Source: Theropithecus gelada
Lineage: Eukaryota; Chordata; Mammalia; Primates; Cercopithecidae
Direction: 5' to 3'
Assembly: GCF_003255815.1 (NCBI RefSeq)
Contig: NC_037668.1
Coordinates: 16,596,482 to 16,660,481 of the forward strand
DNA: 64,000 bases
In this document: one piece after another, positions 1 to 11,513 of the stretch
Position numbering within the stretch: position 1 is the first letter of the stretch
How the letters are laid out: each line of letters opens with the position of its first letter
Program-made: the position numbers and the translations under genes
The notes under the pieces: generated by a model
Databases searched by the model: none
What the model was told of the DNA's origin: nothing
The model's input: the letters and a program-made list of their open reading frames with translations, nothing else

Positions 1-143
1 GGCGCCTGTAGTCCCAGCTACTTGGGAGGCTGAGGCAGGAGAATGGCGTGAACCCGGGAGGCGGAGCTTGCAGTGAGCCGAGATCACGCCACTGCACTCC
101 AGCCTGGGCGACAGAGTGAGACTCCATCTCAAAAAAAAAAAAA
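1..143 (+). mobile_element. Alu, right part
   Basis: The window opens inside an Alu right arm (cctgtagtcccagctac) that runs to its A-tail at 131-143. Confidence 0.93.
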
Positions 144-155
144 GGAAAAGAAAAA

Positions 156-447
156 GTGGGCGGGGGAAGTGGCACACACCTGTAATCCCAGCACTTTGGG
201 AGGCAGAGGTGGGTAGACCACCTGAGGTCAGGAGTTCGAGACCAGCCTGACCAATATGGTGAAACCCCGTCTCTACTAAAAATACAAAATTAGCTAGGCA
301 TAGTGGCGCATGCCTGTAATCCTAGCTACCCAGGAGGCTGAGGCATGAGAATCACTTGAACCCTGGAGGCGGAGGTTGCAGTGAGCCAAGATCGCGCCAT
401 TGCACTCCAGCATAGGCAAACGAGCAAAACTCCATCTCAAAAAAAAG
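156..447 (+). mobile_element. Alu, near full length
   Basis: A diverged 5' end (gtgggcgggggaagtggc) leads through both arms to an A-tail at 438-447. Upstream of the PIP5K1A exon at 752. Confidence 0.92.
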
Positions 448-751
448 GAATAATGCATTAGGGTACGTTTCATCTGATGGAAGTAGAGCAGCTGTCAAGG
501 CTCCATGTTGGAGGGGTAGGTGTGGATATGTTTCCTTTCTTCTAGGTTTTATGCCTCTTGGAAAGTGAAGTGAGCTAACACCTTGTTCTCTGAATAGTAG
601 TTCATAGAGCCCATCTTTGTTGACATTAGCTTTTTCACTTTTCAGACCAACTTTGGGTGTGTGTTGGGGATACTAGCAATTACTTGTATGGATGTCTTGG
701 TAATGGTTGCTAAGGTGGTTGCTAAGTAGGCTCTCTCTTTCCCTTTTGAAG

Positions 752-3700
752 TGAAGCCTTCTCCCTCCAAAAAGTTTCGGTCTGGCTCATCTTTCTCTCG
801 GCGAGTAGGCTCCAGTGGCAACTCCTGCATTACTTACCAACCATCGGTCTCTGGGGAACACAAGACACAAGTCACAACAAAGGCGGAAGTGGAGCCAGGT
901 CAGCACTATGGCTGGGGTCTCCACGTGGTTGGGTGCTCCTTCCCTTCCTTCTGAGCCTTTACCTTGTCCGGCTAGGACCTCTGCTCCCATTTCTATCCAG
1001 GAAGCCAAGCTGCTACATATTTTTCCTTGTATTTACCGTACCCCATCTTCTCTTTCTTTTTTCTAGGCGTTCACCTTGGTCGTCCTGATGTTTTACCTCA
1101 GACTCCACCTTTGGAGGAAATCAGTGAGGGCTCACCTATTCCTGACCCCAGTTTCTCACCTATAGTTGGAGAGACTTTGCAAATGCTAACTACAAGGTTT
1201 GTTTATTGGCCCCTTTCTCCATATAATCTTATCTCTCTTTTCAAGTCCTTGGAAACCTCTATAATATGATTGCATCGTAATAAATTACCCCAAGGGTTAG
1301 TGGCTTAAAATAACAAACATATATCATACTTCCTGTGGGTCAGGAATCCAGGCCCAGCTTAGCTGGGTCCTCTGGCTCAAGATTTCTCATGAGGTGGCAT
1401 TTAAGCTGTTGGCCAGGGCTAGGGTCTCATCTGAAGGCTCAAATAGGAGAATCTGCTTCTAAGCTTATTTATATGGTTATGGGTAGGATTTCGTTCCTTG
1501 TGGGTTGCTGAACTGAAGGCCTTAGTTCCTTGCTGGCTGTTGTCTGGGGGCTTCCCTCAGTTCTTTGCTACATGGACTTCTCCATAGGACAGCTCAGAAC
1601 ATGGCACCTGGCCTATCTGACAGTGAACAAGAGAGTATGTGCCTATGCAGAAACCATAGCCTCTTATAAGTTAATCTCAGAATTGACATTCTACTACTTG
1701 TGCTATATTCTGTTCACTAAATGCAGCCCACACTCAAGAGTAGGGATTACCCAGAGGTGTGAATACCAGGAGGCGCAGGGATCATTGTGAGCCATCTTAG
1801 AAACTGCTTGTCATAGTCTGCTCTCTGGTCTCCAGTAATTTACATACCTCCATGTCCAAAATAAACTGACCCCTTCCAGGATCTCCAGAAGTTTCATCCC
1901 ATTGTAGCATTAGCTCAAATTCCAGAGTTTTATTACTTAAATTAGGTCCAGGTTTGGATGAGCCCCCCAGGTATAGTTCCTTAAGCAGAGCTCCTCACGT
2001 ACAGTTCTTCTTAATCTGTGAACTTGTGGAACTAAAGAGACAGTTATTCTTCCCCTGTGTACCTAGCATACAGTGGTGAGACAGGCATTAGATAACCAAT
2101 ATACACATTTCTGTACATAAAAGAGGAGAATGGGAGGCACAAAAAGGAGTCATTGATTTTATTAGCTGTTCCAAAATCCAGGAAATGTTGGAGTTTCTTT
2201 TATTAGGCCTCAAAGCAGAATAATTCTCCATGGTTCTTGGCTCTACCCTCTAGACTCTTGGTTTTGTCTTTTGAGTCCTCCTTTTTCATCAAAGCTAGAG
2301 TGTATTTTTACCTGAGTTCTTTTCTCAGCCTGCTGCTTTCCAGTAGAATTTTGGGGGAACTAGTGGTCTCTTTATTTTGTACTGTTTGTCTTTTTTGATC
2401 CAAGGTGGCAGTGTTTCTACTGATACAGAAGATTTTGTGGGCCTCGTGTGATTCTCTTTTTTTTTTTTTTTTTGAAACAGAGTCTCGCTCTGTCGCCCAG
2501 GCTACAGTGCAGTGGCACGATCTCAGCTCACTGCAAGCTCCGCCTCCCGGGTTCACGCCATTATCCTGCCTCAGCCTCCCAAGTAGCTGGGACTACAGGC
2601 GCCCGCCACCTCGCCCGGCTAGTTTTTTGTACTTTTTAGTAGAAACGGGGTTTCACCATGTTAGCCAGGATGGTCTCGATCTCCTGACCTTGTGATCCGC
2701 CTGTCTCGGCCTCCCAAAGTGCTGGGATTACAGGCTTGAGCCACCGCGCCCGGCCGAGCCTCCTGTGATTCTCCTTGGGATTTACTCCATTAGACAAAAG
2801 CCACACTCATAAATATCTTCTTCATGAGACCTAAGCTTACAGACCCTGCTTTTCGGTTGAAAGGATCTGTGAGACATAATCTTTTGAACAGCCTTTTGTA
2901 TGACTGAATAGCGCAATCAGCCCTCCATATCCACAGGTTCCACATCCCAGATTCAACCAACTGTGGACTGAAAATACTTGAGAGCCTGGTATGGTGACTC
3001 ATGCCTGTAATCCCACCATTTGGGAGGCTGAGGTGGGAGGATTGCTTGAGGCAGTTTGAGACCAACCTGGTCAATAAAATGAGACCCCCGTCCCTTAAAA
3101 AAAAAAAAGAAAAAAAAGAAAAAATAGTAAAAAAAAAAAAAAAAAAAATTCCGAAAATGTTATGTTGTTGCTGACATGTACTGTACAGTTAGGTCTACAA
3201 TGGTTGTGTCTGTACTTAACATGTACAGAATTTTCTTGTCATTATTCCCTGAACAATGCAGTATAACAGCTATTTACATAGTATTTCCATTGCATTAGTT
3301 ATTATAAATAATCTAGGAATGATTTAAAGTATATGGAGGGCCAGGCGTGATGGCTCACACCTGTAATCCCAACACTTGTGGGAGATAGAGGCGGCCAGAT
3401 TACTTGAGCCTAGAAGTTTAAGATCAGCCTGAGCAACATGGTGAAATCCCGTCTCTACCAAAAATATAAAAAAATTAACTAGGCGTGGTGGTATGTGCCT
3501 GTAGTCCCAGTTACTCAGGAGGCTGAGGCAGGAAGATCGCTTGAACCCAGGAGGCAGAGGTTGCAGTGAGCTGAAATCGTGCCGCTGGACTCCAGCCTGG
3601 GTGACAGAGCGAGACCCTTTCTCAAAAAAATAAATAAATAAAAATAAAGTATATGAAGGATGTGCATAAGTTATATGCAAATACTATACCATTCTATGTA

Positions 3701-6672
3701 AGGGACTTGTGCTTGTGGATTTTGATATTCAAGGAGAGGTTCTGGAACCAGTTCCCCACAGATACTGAGGGCTGACTATACTCTGAACCAATACCTTTTG
3801 TTTTTCTGAGGTCTTATTGAAATGTTTCACAGTCACGTTTGGCTTCATCTTTAGACCACATTTTCTTGGCAGTGCCCTGGAGCTTATCCTTGCTCAAAAG
3901 CCTTTTTTTTTTTTTTTTTTGGGGTAGACATGATGTCTCAGTGTGTTAACCAGGCTGGTCTTAAACAGTCCTCCTCCCTCTGCCTCCTAAAGTGAGCCAC
4001 AGTATGTGGCCTATCATTTCTTAATTTTAGCATCGTTTGCTCTCTGGAGAGGCTTAGAATTTTCAAAACCTATCAAGTTCTGGTATTTTTGTTTAATAGT
4101 CCTTCCCATAATTTCTTTCTGTTCTCTTACATTTTACTATAAGCATCAAGAGAAAACCAGGTGGCACCTTCAGGACTTTGCTTGGAAATCTCCTTAGCTA
4201 GATTGTCCAGTTCTTTAGGCACATATTCTACTTTTCACATAATCACAAATCACATTATTGCTAAACTTTATGCTGCTACCTTACTAGGATCTCCTTTCCT
4301 TCAATTTCCAATAAAATTTTTCTCAGTTTAAGCCCTCACTGGTAACCCCATTTAAGTCCAAAATTCTATAAACAGCATATTCAGGACACTAACTTTTCAC
4401 TAAAATGCTCTTCCAAGCCACCCCCAATGTTTTGTTTTGTTTTGTTTTTGTTTTTTGAGATGGAGTCTCACTCTGTTGCCCGGGCTGGAGTTCAGTGGCA
4501 CGATCTTGGCCCACTGCAATCTCCGCTGACAGGGTCTCCCTCTGTCCCCCAGGCTAGAATGTAGTGGCACTATCTTGGTTTATTGCAACTTCCACCTCCC
4601 AGATTCAAGTGATTCTCCTACCTCAGCCTCCCGAGTACCTGGGATTATAAGCATGCACCATCATGCCTGGCTAATTTTTGTATTTTTGATAGAGACGGGG
4701 TTTTGCCATGTTCCTCAGGCTGGTCTTGAGCTCGTGGCCTCAGGTGATCTGCCTGCTTCAGGCTCCCAAAGTGCTGGGATTGCAGGCATGAGCCACCGCA
4801 CTGGGCCACCACCCCCAAATTTTAGATTTTTGTTACAGCAGCACCTCAATTCCAGGTGCAAAAATCTGTATTATCTATTATTGTGTAACAAATTACCCCA
4901 GACTTAGCTGTCAAAAACAAACATTTGTTATTTCAGTCCGAGTGTGGTGGCTCACACCTATAATCCTAGCACTTTGGGAGGCCAAGGAGGGCGGATCACC
5001 TGAGGCCAGGAGTTCGAGACCAGCCTGGCCAACATGGTGAAACCCTGTCTCTACTAAAAATGTAAAAATTAGCCAGGCGTGGTGATGCGTGCCTATAATC
5101 CCAGATACTCAGGAGGCTGAGGTGAGAGAATTGCTTGAACCCAGGAGGCAGAGGTTGCAGTGAGCCATAATCGTGCCACTGCACTTCAGCCTGGGCAACA
5201 GTGAGATCCATCTCAAAAAAAAGGAAAACAAAAATTTGTTATCCCAGTTTCTGTATGTTAGCTGGATGTCTTTGGCTCGGGTTCTCTCTGGAGATTATAG
5301 TCAAGCTATTAGTCCAGAAGCTTATCTGAGGGAAGATCAGGTTCTCAGCTCACTTACATGGTTGTTGGCAGTATTCGGTTCCTTTGTCACATCGCCCTCT
5401 CCATAGCCAGCTCTTAGCATAGGAGCTGAATTTCCTCAGAGCAGGCAAGCAGAGGCTAGAGCATGAGTCCAAGAAGAAGCTATGATATTTTTATAATCTC
5501 ACCTCCGAATTGACATTCCATCTCCTGTGCCACATTCTGTCCAGGAGAAGAGAATCTTAAGTGCAGCCTACACTCGAGAGGGGAGAGAATTACACAATGG
5601 CATGGATCTCAGGAGGCAGGGATTATTGGGGGGAATCTTAGAGAGTACCTACCACATCTGGAGATTGAAACAGAAGAGGGCAGAGTACTGGGAAATGTTT
5701 TATAGTACTCAAGAAGCCAAATACAGTTAATTAAAACAGTGTGCTTTGCCGGGAGCTGTGGCTCACGCCTTTAATCCCAGCACTTTGGGAGGCCGAGGCG
5801 GGCGGATCACAAGGTCAGGAGATCGAGACCATCTTGGCTAACATGGTGAAACCCCGACTCTATTAAAAATACAAAAAAAAATTAGCTGGGTGTGGTGGTG
5901 GACGCCTGTAGTCCCAGCTACTCAGGAGGCTGAGGCAGGAGAATGGCGTGAACCCTGGCGGAGCTTGCAGTGAGCAGAGATCGTGCCACTGCACTCCCGC
6001 CTGGGTGACAAAGCGAGACTCTGTCTCAAAAAAAAATAAAACAGTATGCTTCAAAATCTAGTAGCTTCTTAGCCTCTTCTTTCCAAATTCTAAATTGATT
6101 CTGAAGTGAAAATTAGAGAAGCAGTATGAGATTTAAGAGGGGAGTCCTTTGTTGTTGTCTTCTAATTCTTTTTCTCTCTGCTGTTTTTTTTTTCGCCTGT
6201 TAGTACAACCTTGGAAAAGCTTGAAGTTGCAGAGTCAGAGTTCACCCATGTGAGTGTCTGGGATGTGTGGGAGGTGAACGTTTTGCAGGGTATAAAGAGG
6301 ATCACTCATGGCCTGGAGCAGGAAGTTAATTGGCAAGATTAGAGGACCTGGGTACCTCCTAAATCTTGTTTTTTATTTTTTATTTTGTTTTTATTTTTAT
6401 TTATTTATATATTTTTTTGAGATGGAGTCTCACTCTGTTGCCCAGGCTGGAGTGCAATGGTGCAATCTTGGCTCACTGCAACCTCCACTTCCTGGGTTCA
6501 AGCAGTTCTCCTGCTCAGCCTCTGGAGTAGCTGGGACTACAGGCGCACGCCACCATGCCTGGCTAATTTTTGTATTTTTTAGTAGGGGCACGGTTTCACC
6601 ATATTGGACAGTATGGTCTCGAACTTCTGGTGTCGTGATCACAGGTGTGAGCCACTGCACCCAACCATCGTG

Positions 6673-6704
<32 letters not shown>

Positions 6705-6930
6705 GTTTTTGAGACTGAGTCTCGCTCTGTGGAGTGCAGTGGCCTCTCAAAGTGCTGGGATTACAGGCATGAGCTACCGCGCTCGGCCGCCATCTTGTTT
6801 TTTAAAAAATGTCTTTGGTACCTGATACTTGGAGGCTGAAGCTGAAATAGAAACTTCTTAACGCTTGAAATCCATTCCTGCTTAATCTCATACTCCACAT
6901 CCTTAACTTTACACTCTCCTTTTACAGTAA
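752..6930 (+). CDS. PIP5K1A: PIP5K1A, C-terminal coding exons (5' part outside window)
   Basis: Phosphatidylinositol-4-phosphate 5-kinase type 1 alpha makes PI(4,5)P2 from PI4P at the plasma membrane and in nuclear speckles. Only the poorly structured C-terminal tail beyond the kinase domain is here. Coding pieces are 752-898, 1067-1196, 6204-6249 and the stop codon 6928-6930. Each has AG/GT borders, and the phases join without a break. The tail reads KPSPSKKFRSGSSFSRR, then CITYQPSVSGEHK, then PPLEEISEGSPIPDPSF, and ends EKLEVAESEFTH. I recognise this as the PIP5K1A C-terminus. The exon 6204-6249 is only 46 nt long. It ends exactly on a codon, so the next exon opens with the stop TAA. The 5-kb intron 1197-6203 is filled by an old LTR-like element, Alus and a Tigger. 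The kinase domain and promoter lie upstream of position 1. Confidence 0.93.
2457..2755 (-). mobile_element. AluY, full length, young
   Basis: Near-consensus copy with 'ctcgcccggctag', a variant seen in monkey AluY lineages. It is flanked by imperfect target-site copies (gcctcgtgtgattctc / gcctcctgtgattctcc). Confidence 0.93.
2985..3149 (+). mobile_element. Alu left-arm monomer with long A-tail
   Basis: Only a left arm (gtaatcccaccatttgggag) is present, followed by an interrupted A-run. It is inserted in the Tigger remnant. Confidence 0.8.
3339..3648 (+). mobile_element. Alu, full length
   Basis: Both arms and an (AAAT)n tail. Flanked by 'aaagtatatggagg' and 'aaagtatatgaagg', the target-site duplication, inside the Tigger. 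Confidence 0.93.
3903..4013 (-). mobile_element. Alu fragment
   Basis: Poly-T, then 'accaggctggtcttaaac' and 'cctcctaaagtgagcc': a degenerate single arm. Confidence 0.75.
4430..4806 (-). mobile_element. Two joined Alu pieces
   Basis: A ~90-bp right-arm start (4430-4527) is fused to a second copy beginning again at 'cagggtctccctctgtcccc' (4528-4806), so the arm start occurs twice. Confidence 0.85.
4937..5222 (+). mobile_element. Alu, full length
   Basis: Inserted in the B block of the LTR-like element. The flanks 'aaacatttgttatt' and 'aaaatttgttatc' look like its target-site duplication. Confidence 0.92.
5748..6039 (+). mobile_element. Alu, full length
   Basis: Flanked by 'aaaacagtgtgctt' and 'aaaacagtatgctt'. 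A small deletion lies at the start of the right arm (aaccctggcggagc). Confidence 0.92.
6410..6666 (-). mobile_element. Alu, right end shortened
   Basis: Antisense Alu with a deletion near its 5' end: 'gtgtcgtgatcacaggtgtgagcc' lacks the usual 'cctcccaaagtgctggg' segment. Confidence 0.9.
6704..6789 (-). mobile_element. Alu with large internal deletion
   Basis: 'gagactgagtctcgctctg' jumps directly to 'ggcctctcaaagtgctggg', so only the two ends of the element remain. Confidence 0.85.
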
Positions 6931-8605
6931 GCGCAAAGCCTCAGAAGACCTGGAACAAGATTCTGCCATCTCTGTGATCCCGAGATGTGTCAGCCCTTGC
7001 CCCAGCAATGCTGAATTTTCTTCTACTTGGTCATCAAAAAAGGAGTGTAATAGAAGCGAGGGGAGCTCCTCCTCCATCTTCTTACTGAAGAAGAACCTCC
7101 TCTCCTTCCCCTTCCTCATGAATGGGCATTAGTGCCTCAGACAGTTGAGGACCGAAGCATCCCCTCCACTCCAGAGTTGGGTGGTACGGATTTTCAACTG
7201 GCTAACCCTTGGCCTCCACAATTGAATTTTTTTCAGACCCCCATTCTTCATGCTGGAAATGGGATTGCTGTACTTGGCAGTTTTCTTTCCCCTCATCTTT
7301 GACCAGGAACTGGACTCTTAGTTTCCTCAGGACAGACTAGCTGGCACATTATCTCCACCTTAGTTCTTTCTCCCTGATCCCTGGAAGAATACCCCTGTAA
7401 TCTCTGTAAAGGTTTTGGGGGGGATAAGGGAGTTTAACCACCTCCCAGCGTTCTTTTTTTTTTTTTTTTTTTTTTTTCCTGAAAAAAGGAAAAAGCGCAC
7501 AGCACACAGTTTCAAGCCAGCTTCAGATCAAAACTCCAGAAGTGTTGACAAGATGCCTATTCGTAGGGTTCCCTCAGAAGAGCCATGGTGTTTGTGAAGA
7601 GAAGAGTAGTGATTGCTCTGCCAGAAGCAGCTCCTCTTTAAGCTCCTCCTTTCTTGATGAATTTCTTAAGGCTGAAGGAATGGAGAGTGGGACATGGGGT
7701 AATCTTTACGCCTTTTGTTAAAACAGGAGGCAGCCATGGGCTGGGAGATCATAGCCCTTCCTAGGCAGAATCCTGTTCACTGCCAAGCTATAATAATTAT
7801 TACTATTTTGCAATTTGAAATATATTCTGGTTGATTTTCTAAATGTGAAGACTTACTAAATGAATTTTAGATCATTCTCCAAAGGAGATTTTTTTGCTCT
7901 TCTCATCTTTTCCAACAGTGTTCTCCTGTTTGTGGAGCTAAGGTGAAGAGGGGACACCTGTCTGTTTTATCAGGCAGTCCGTATCTATGAGACCAGTAAA
8001 TATTTTCTTAAACTCATGGGGAGACAGCAGATTCTTGCCTTGGTGAGGTCATTGCTGTGCCATATGTCCTACCCCCCTGTCTTCATGCAGGGAAGTTGGA
8101 AATGGGGGCTACATATGCCCTCTCCTCCCCATCTACAAGAGTTGTGGTTTTCCATCTGATTCTTCCACTCTTGTCAGGGGAAGAAGGGGGCCTGGTATCT
8201 CAGGCAGATTGTTGAATTCTTGTTCTATCCCTTCTCTATCCCACCCTGCCTTGATAATATGTTAGCCCATACCCCAAATAACTGTCTATATTAGACACCC
8301 CCAGCCAGTTTCTGGCTGCCTGTCTTTGCTGCCATGTTCTTTTTTACAAGAAGGAAAGAGTTCTTGCTATTTTTTTTCATAATGTACTATTTATGATGTA
8401 TTTAAGTGTTTTATTAAGGACACAGTTCTGTTAGGGGTGGGAGGGAATATTTAAGGGAGGGCTGGGTCTTAGGGAAAGGAATGAGGAATCAACATTTTTA
8501 TGAAGTGTCACTATTTGCCTTTACTTTGTATTGTTCAGAAATGGCAAATACAATATAAAAGTGATACATGGTTTTAATGTAATAAACTTTAATCGGTTAT
8601 TTAGA
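6928..8605 (+). other. PIP5K1A: PIP5K1A terminal exon and 3' UTR
   Basis: The acceptor 'tttacag' (ends 6927) is followed at once by TAA (6928-6930), so this exon contributes only a stop codon and the 3' UTR. The UTR is about 1.67 kb, largely single copy, with a T-run near 7453-7478. It ends at the signal AATAAA (8581-8586), with cleavage expected about 15-20 bases later. The exact end is inferred from that signal. Confidence 0.85.
8581..8586 (+). terminator. PIP5K1A: PIP5K1A polyadenylation signal
   Basis: Canonical AATAAA lies at the end of the 3' UTR and is followed by a T-rich stretch (ttatttagatctcttatttcttct) typical of a downstream element. Confidence 0.75.
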
Positions 8606-9404
8606 TCTCTTATTTCTTCTGATTCTTTTTCATATACCATCTGCTCACCCTCCTACTCCACCACCCAGGCTCAGTTTTGTTCGTGTTACCCTAAACAAAA
8701 GCTGCATACTTTCCAGCTTGCAACACTGCAGCTTCACTCTTAAGGCTTTATGTCCGTATGTCCTCTTCCTCAGCAACCCTATTGTCTTCACAAGGAAAAG
8801 CAGTGAATGAATATGAGGGGAATTACTGTAGGTCTCTTGCCTAGGTTGCAACCCAGTTTAACGGGGATTTGGAGATTCAAAACTCATGTTACTCAGGTTT
8901 AAGAAGAAAGAAGAGGGACAGTGGGAAAAGTAAGTTTGAGGTTGCTGGCCTTAGTGATTCCCTCCCTTTCATTCCCTTGACCTGGCCCTAGGGTGTCACT
9001 CTTAGAAGATCATAGAGATTGCAATGCATGGAGTAGTTGGAGATCAAAGAAATAATTGTCCTTCAAGAGTTTCTAGTTTCCGGGAGGAACACAAATACAT
9101 GAAAACAATGTATTATATGTGAGACAGCTACTTAAGCTGTCTGAAGGTGGCACAGAACATAAAAGGGGGAAAAATGGACAGTTATGTGGGATAAAAGTGT
9201 TAGAGAATGTTTCATTTCCAGCACAAGGACTAGATGCACGAGAATGGCCTGTTTTTGAGAACAAGGAAGAGATCATGGTGAGAATATTGGAATAGGTATA
9301 GTTAGAGGCAATATTGGGAACCCTGAAATATTTTTTGCCCCTAATAGGATGTGATACAAAATAATTGAGAGACTAACAAAGTTTCATCAGAATTAATAGA
9401 GGAT
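8606..9404. other. Intergenic stretch after PIP5K1A, single copy
   Basis: Lies between the PIP5K1A poly(A) site and the first downstream Alu. No exon, RNA gene or repeat family is recognised; short open frames here have no recognisable protein features. Confidence 0.5.
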
Positions 9405-10028
9405 TGGCCGGGTCCAGTGGCTCACATCTGTAATCCCAGCACTTTGGGAGGCCAAGGCAAGTGGATCACTTGAGGCCAAGAGTTAAAGAGCAGCCCGGTC
9501 AACAATGTGAAACCCCATCTCTACTAAAAATACAAAAATTAGGCCAGGTGTGGTGGCTCACACTCGTAATCCCAGCACTTTGGGATGACGAGGCGAGCAG
9601 ATCACCTGAGGTTGGGAGTTTGACCAACATGGAGAACCAACATGACCAACATGGAGAAAACCCGTCTTTACTAAAAATAGAAAAAATTAGCCGGGCGTGG
9701 TAGGTGCACGCCTGTAATCCCAGCTACTTAGGATGCTGAGTCAAGACAATCTCTTGAACCTGAGAGGCAGAGGTTGCGGTGAGCCAAGATTGAGCCATTG
9801 TACTCCAGCCTGGGCAACAAGAGCGAAACTCCTTCTCAAAAAAAAAAAAAAAATTAGCCAGGCATGGTGGCAGGTGCCTGTAATCCCAGCTACTTGGGAG
9901 GCTGAGACAGGAGAATCACTTGAACCCGGGAGGCAGAGGTTGCAGTGGCTGAGATTGCACCATTCATTGCATTCCACCCTGGCAACAGAGGGACACACTG
10001 TCTCAAAAAAAAAAAAAAAAAAAAAAAA
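9405..10028 (+). mobile_element. Alu interrupted by a second Alu
   Basis: The outer Alu's left arm (9405-9541) stops at 'tacaaaaattag' and its right arm resumes at 'aaaaattagccaggcatgg' (9852-10028). The complete Alu at 9542-9853 sits in the central A-rich linker. Confidence 0.88.
9542..9853 (+). mobile_element. Alu nested inside another Alu
   Basis: Complete element from 'gccaggtgtggtggctcac' to an A-run at 9839-9853. It contains a small local duplication (gaccaacatggagaa, twice). Confidence 0.88.
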
Positions 10029-10087
10029 GGAAAGGCATGTACTTGGATTGGAAGAGGAATGGGGATTCTCAAAGTTTCTTTTTCTTT

Positions 10088-10217
10088 CTTTCTTTTTTTT
10101 TTTGAGACAGTTTCACCATGTTTGCCAGGTTGGTCTCAAACTCCTGGCCTCAAGTGATTTGCCCGCCTCGGCCTCCCAAAGTGCTGGGATTACAGGTGTG
10201 AGCCACCACACCCAGCC
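10088..10217 (-). mobile_element. Alu fragment
   Basis: Poly-T, 'gagacag', then 'tttcaccatgtttgccagg' through 'gagccaccacacccagcc': left arm only. Confidence 0.85.
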
Positions 10218-10546
10218 CAGATTCTCAAAATTTTGAATTTGATTTTCCCACAGCCCCAGCCAGTCCTCCTTTTGTCTGAATAAGGAGAACACTTTTTTCT
10301 CTAATAGAAATTGGAGGTTAACATGTTTTAGGCATAAATGTTCTGCTTCCCTGACCTTGTCACTCAGTGTACTCAACTACTGAGTGGGGTGGTGTAGATA
10401 ATCCTTTTATGATCAGAGGGTCCCTCTAGCGGTGAGCAGCGACCAGCGCTTATTCTCTAGCTATATCCTCTAATTTATATTCAGATACAAGTAGGGTCTG
10501 TTAGTATAAAACTTCTAACTAAAAGGTAAGTTAAAATCATAGGATA

Positions 10547-10720
10547 GGCCGGGCGCGGTGGCTCAAGCCTGTAATCCCAGCACTTTGGGAGGCCGAGGCG
10601 GGTGGATCACGAGGTCAGGAGATCGAGACTATCCTGGCTAACATGGTGAAACCCCGTCTCTACTAAAAATACAAAAAACTAGCCGGGCGTGGTGGCGGGC
10701 GCCTGTAGTCTCAGCTACTT
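10547..10720 (+). mobile_element. AluY, cut by the assembly gap
   Basis: Near-consensus left arm and the start of the right arm, ending 'gtctcagctactt' at the first N. The A-run at 11083-11109 may be the tail of the same element. Confidence 0.9.
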
Positions 10721-10993
10721 NNNNNNNNNNNNNNNNNNNNNNNNNNNNNNNNNNNNNNNNNNNNNNNNNNNNNNNNNNNNNNNNNNNNNNNNNNNNNNNN
10801 NNNNNNNNNNNNNNNNNNNNNNNNNNNNNNNNNNNNNNNNNNNNNNNNNNNNNNNNNNNNNNNNNNNNNNNNNNNNNNNNNNNNNNNNNNNNNNNNNNNN
10901 NNNNNNNNNNNNNNNNNNNNNNNNNNNNNNNNNNNNNNNNNNNNNNNNNNNNNNNNNNNNNNNNNNNNNNNNNNNNNNNNNNNNNNNNNNNNN
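10721..10993. other. Assembly gap (273 Ns)
   Basis: Unsequenced bases. The gap begins in an Alu right arm; any open reading frame drawn across it is meaningless. Confidence 1.
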
Positions 10994-11227
10994 AGACCAG
11001 GGAAATCAGTGAGAAGCGTGTCGGAGAACTCGCAGGACCCCCACCCCCCCCCCCACCCCCGCACCCTGGGAGCACAGCGAGACAAAAAAAAAAAAAAAAA
11101 AAAAAAAAACTCATAGGATAATAAAGTTGGAAATCATCATCTGGTCTGACATTTTACTCTTAAGCATGTCAATCTCAGCTATTCTGAAAAGTATTCAGAG
11201 ATGAAGTCTCATTCTTTATTAGTTTTT

Positions 11228-11505
11228 CTTTTTTTCTTTTTTTGAGATGGAGTTTCACTCTTGTCGCCCAGGCTGGAGTACAATAGCACGATCTTGGCTC
11301 ACTGCAACCTTCACCTCCCGTATTCAAGGGATTCTCCTGCTTCAGCCTCCAGAGTAGCTGGGACTATAGGCACCCGCCACAATGCCTGGCTAATTTTTGT
11401 ATTTTTAGTAGGAAGGGGTTTCACCATGTTGGCCAATATCTTCTCGATCTCCTGAATTCGTGATCCATCTGCTTCGGCCTCCCAAAGTGCTGGGATTGTC
11501 CAGCC
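11228..11505 (-). mobile_element. Alu
   Basis: Antisense, ending abruptly 'gtgctgggattgtccagcc', with the terminal 'acaggcgtgagccacc' segment deleted. Confidence 0.9.
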
Positions 11506-11513
11506 TTGGTTTT

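Larger units (their letters stand above)
2914..3778. mobile_element. Tigger/MER2-type DNA transposon remnant
   Basis: The left end 'caatcagccctccatatccac' and right end 'gatactgagggctgacta' are inverted relatives of each other, typical of Tc1/mariner Tigger elements. The body (2914-2984, 3150-3338, 3650-3778) is split by an Alu monomer (2985-3149) and an Alu (3339-3648). It has no transposase frame and lies inside the LTR-like element. Confidence 0.7.
1271..5656 (-). mobile_element. Old LTR-retrotransposon-like element (LTR - interior - LTR), heavily interrupted
   Basis: Two related ~500-bp blocks in the same orientation bracket ~3 kb. Block A is 1271-1813; block B is 4882-5656 with an Alu at 4937-5222 removed. 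Both begin TG..taaattacccc. Both share 'gaattgacattc', then 'attctgt', then the 'gcagccyacactc.agag' stretch near the far end, and both end CA. The interior resembles the antisense interior of ERVL-MaLR elements (for example 'gtggtgagacaggcatt' near 2073 and the 'aatttccaataaaatttt' region near 4302). It is interrupted by Alus and a Tigger. No intact retroviral reading frame is visible. The family name is a recollection; the two-LTR structure is what the sequence shows. Confidence 0.5.

Noticed and set aside
10638..11114. Open frames spanning the N gap
   Set aside because: Their middles are unknown bases and their ends are Alu and suspect contig-edge sequence.
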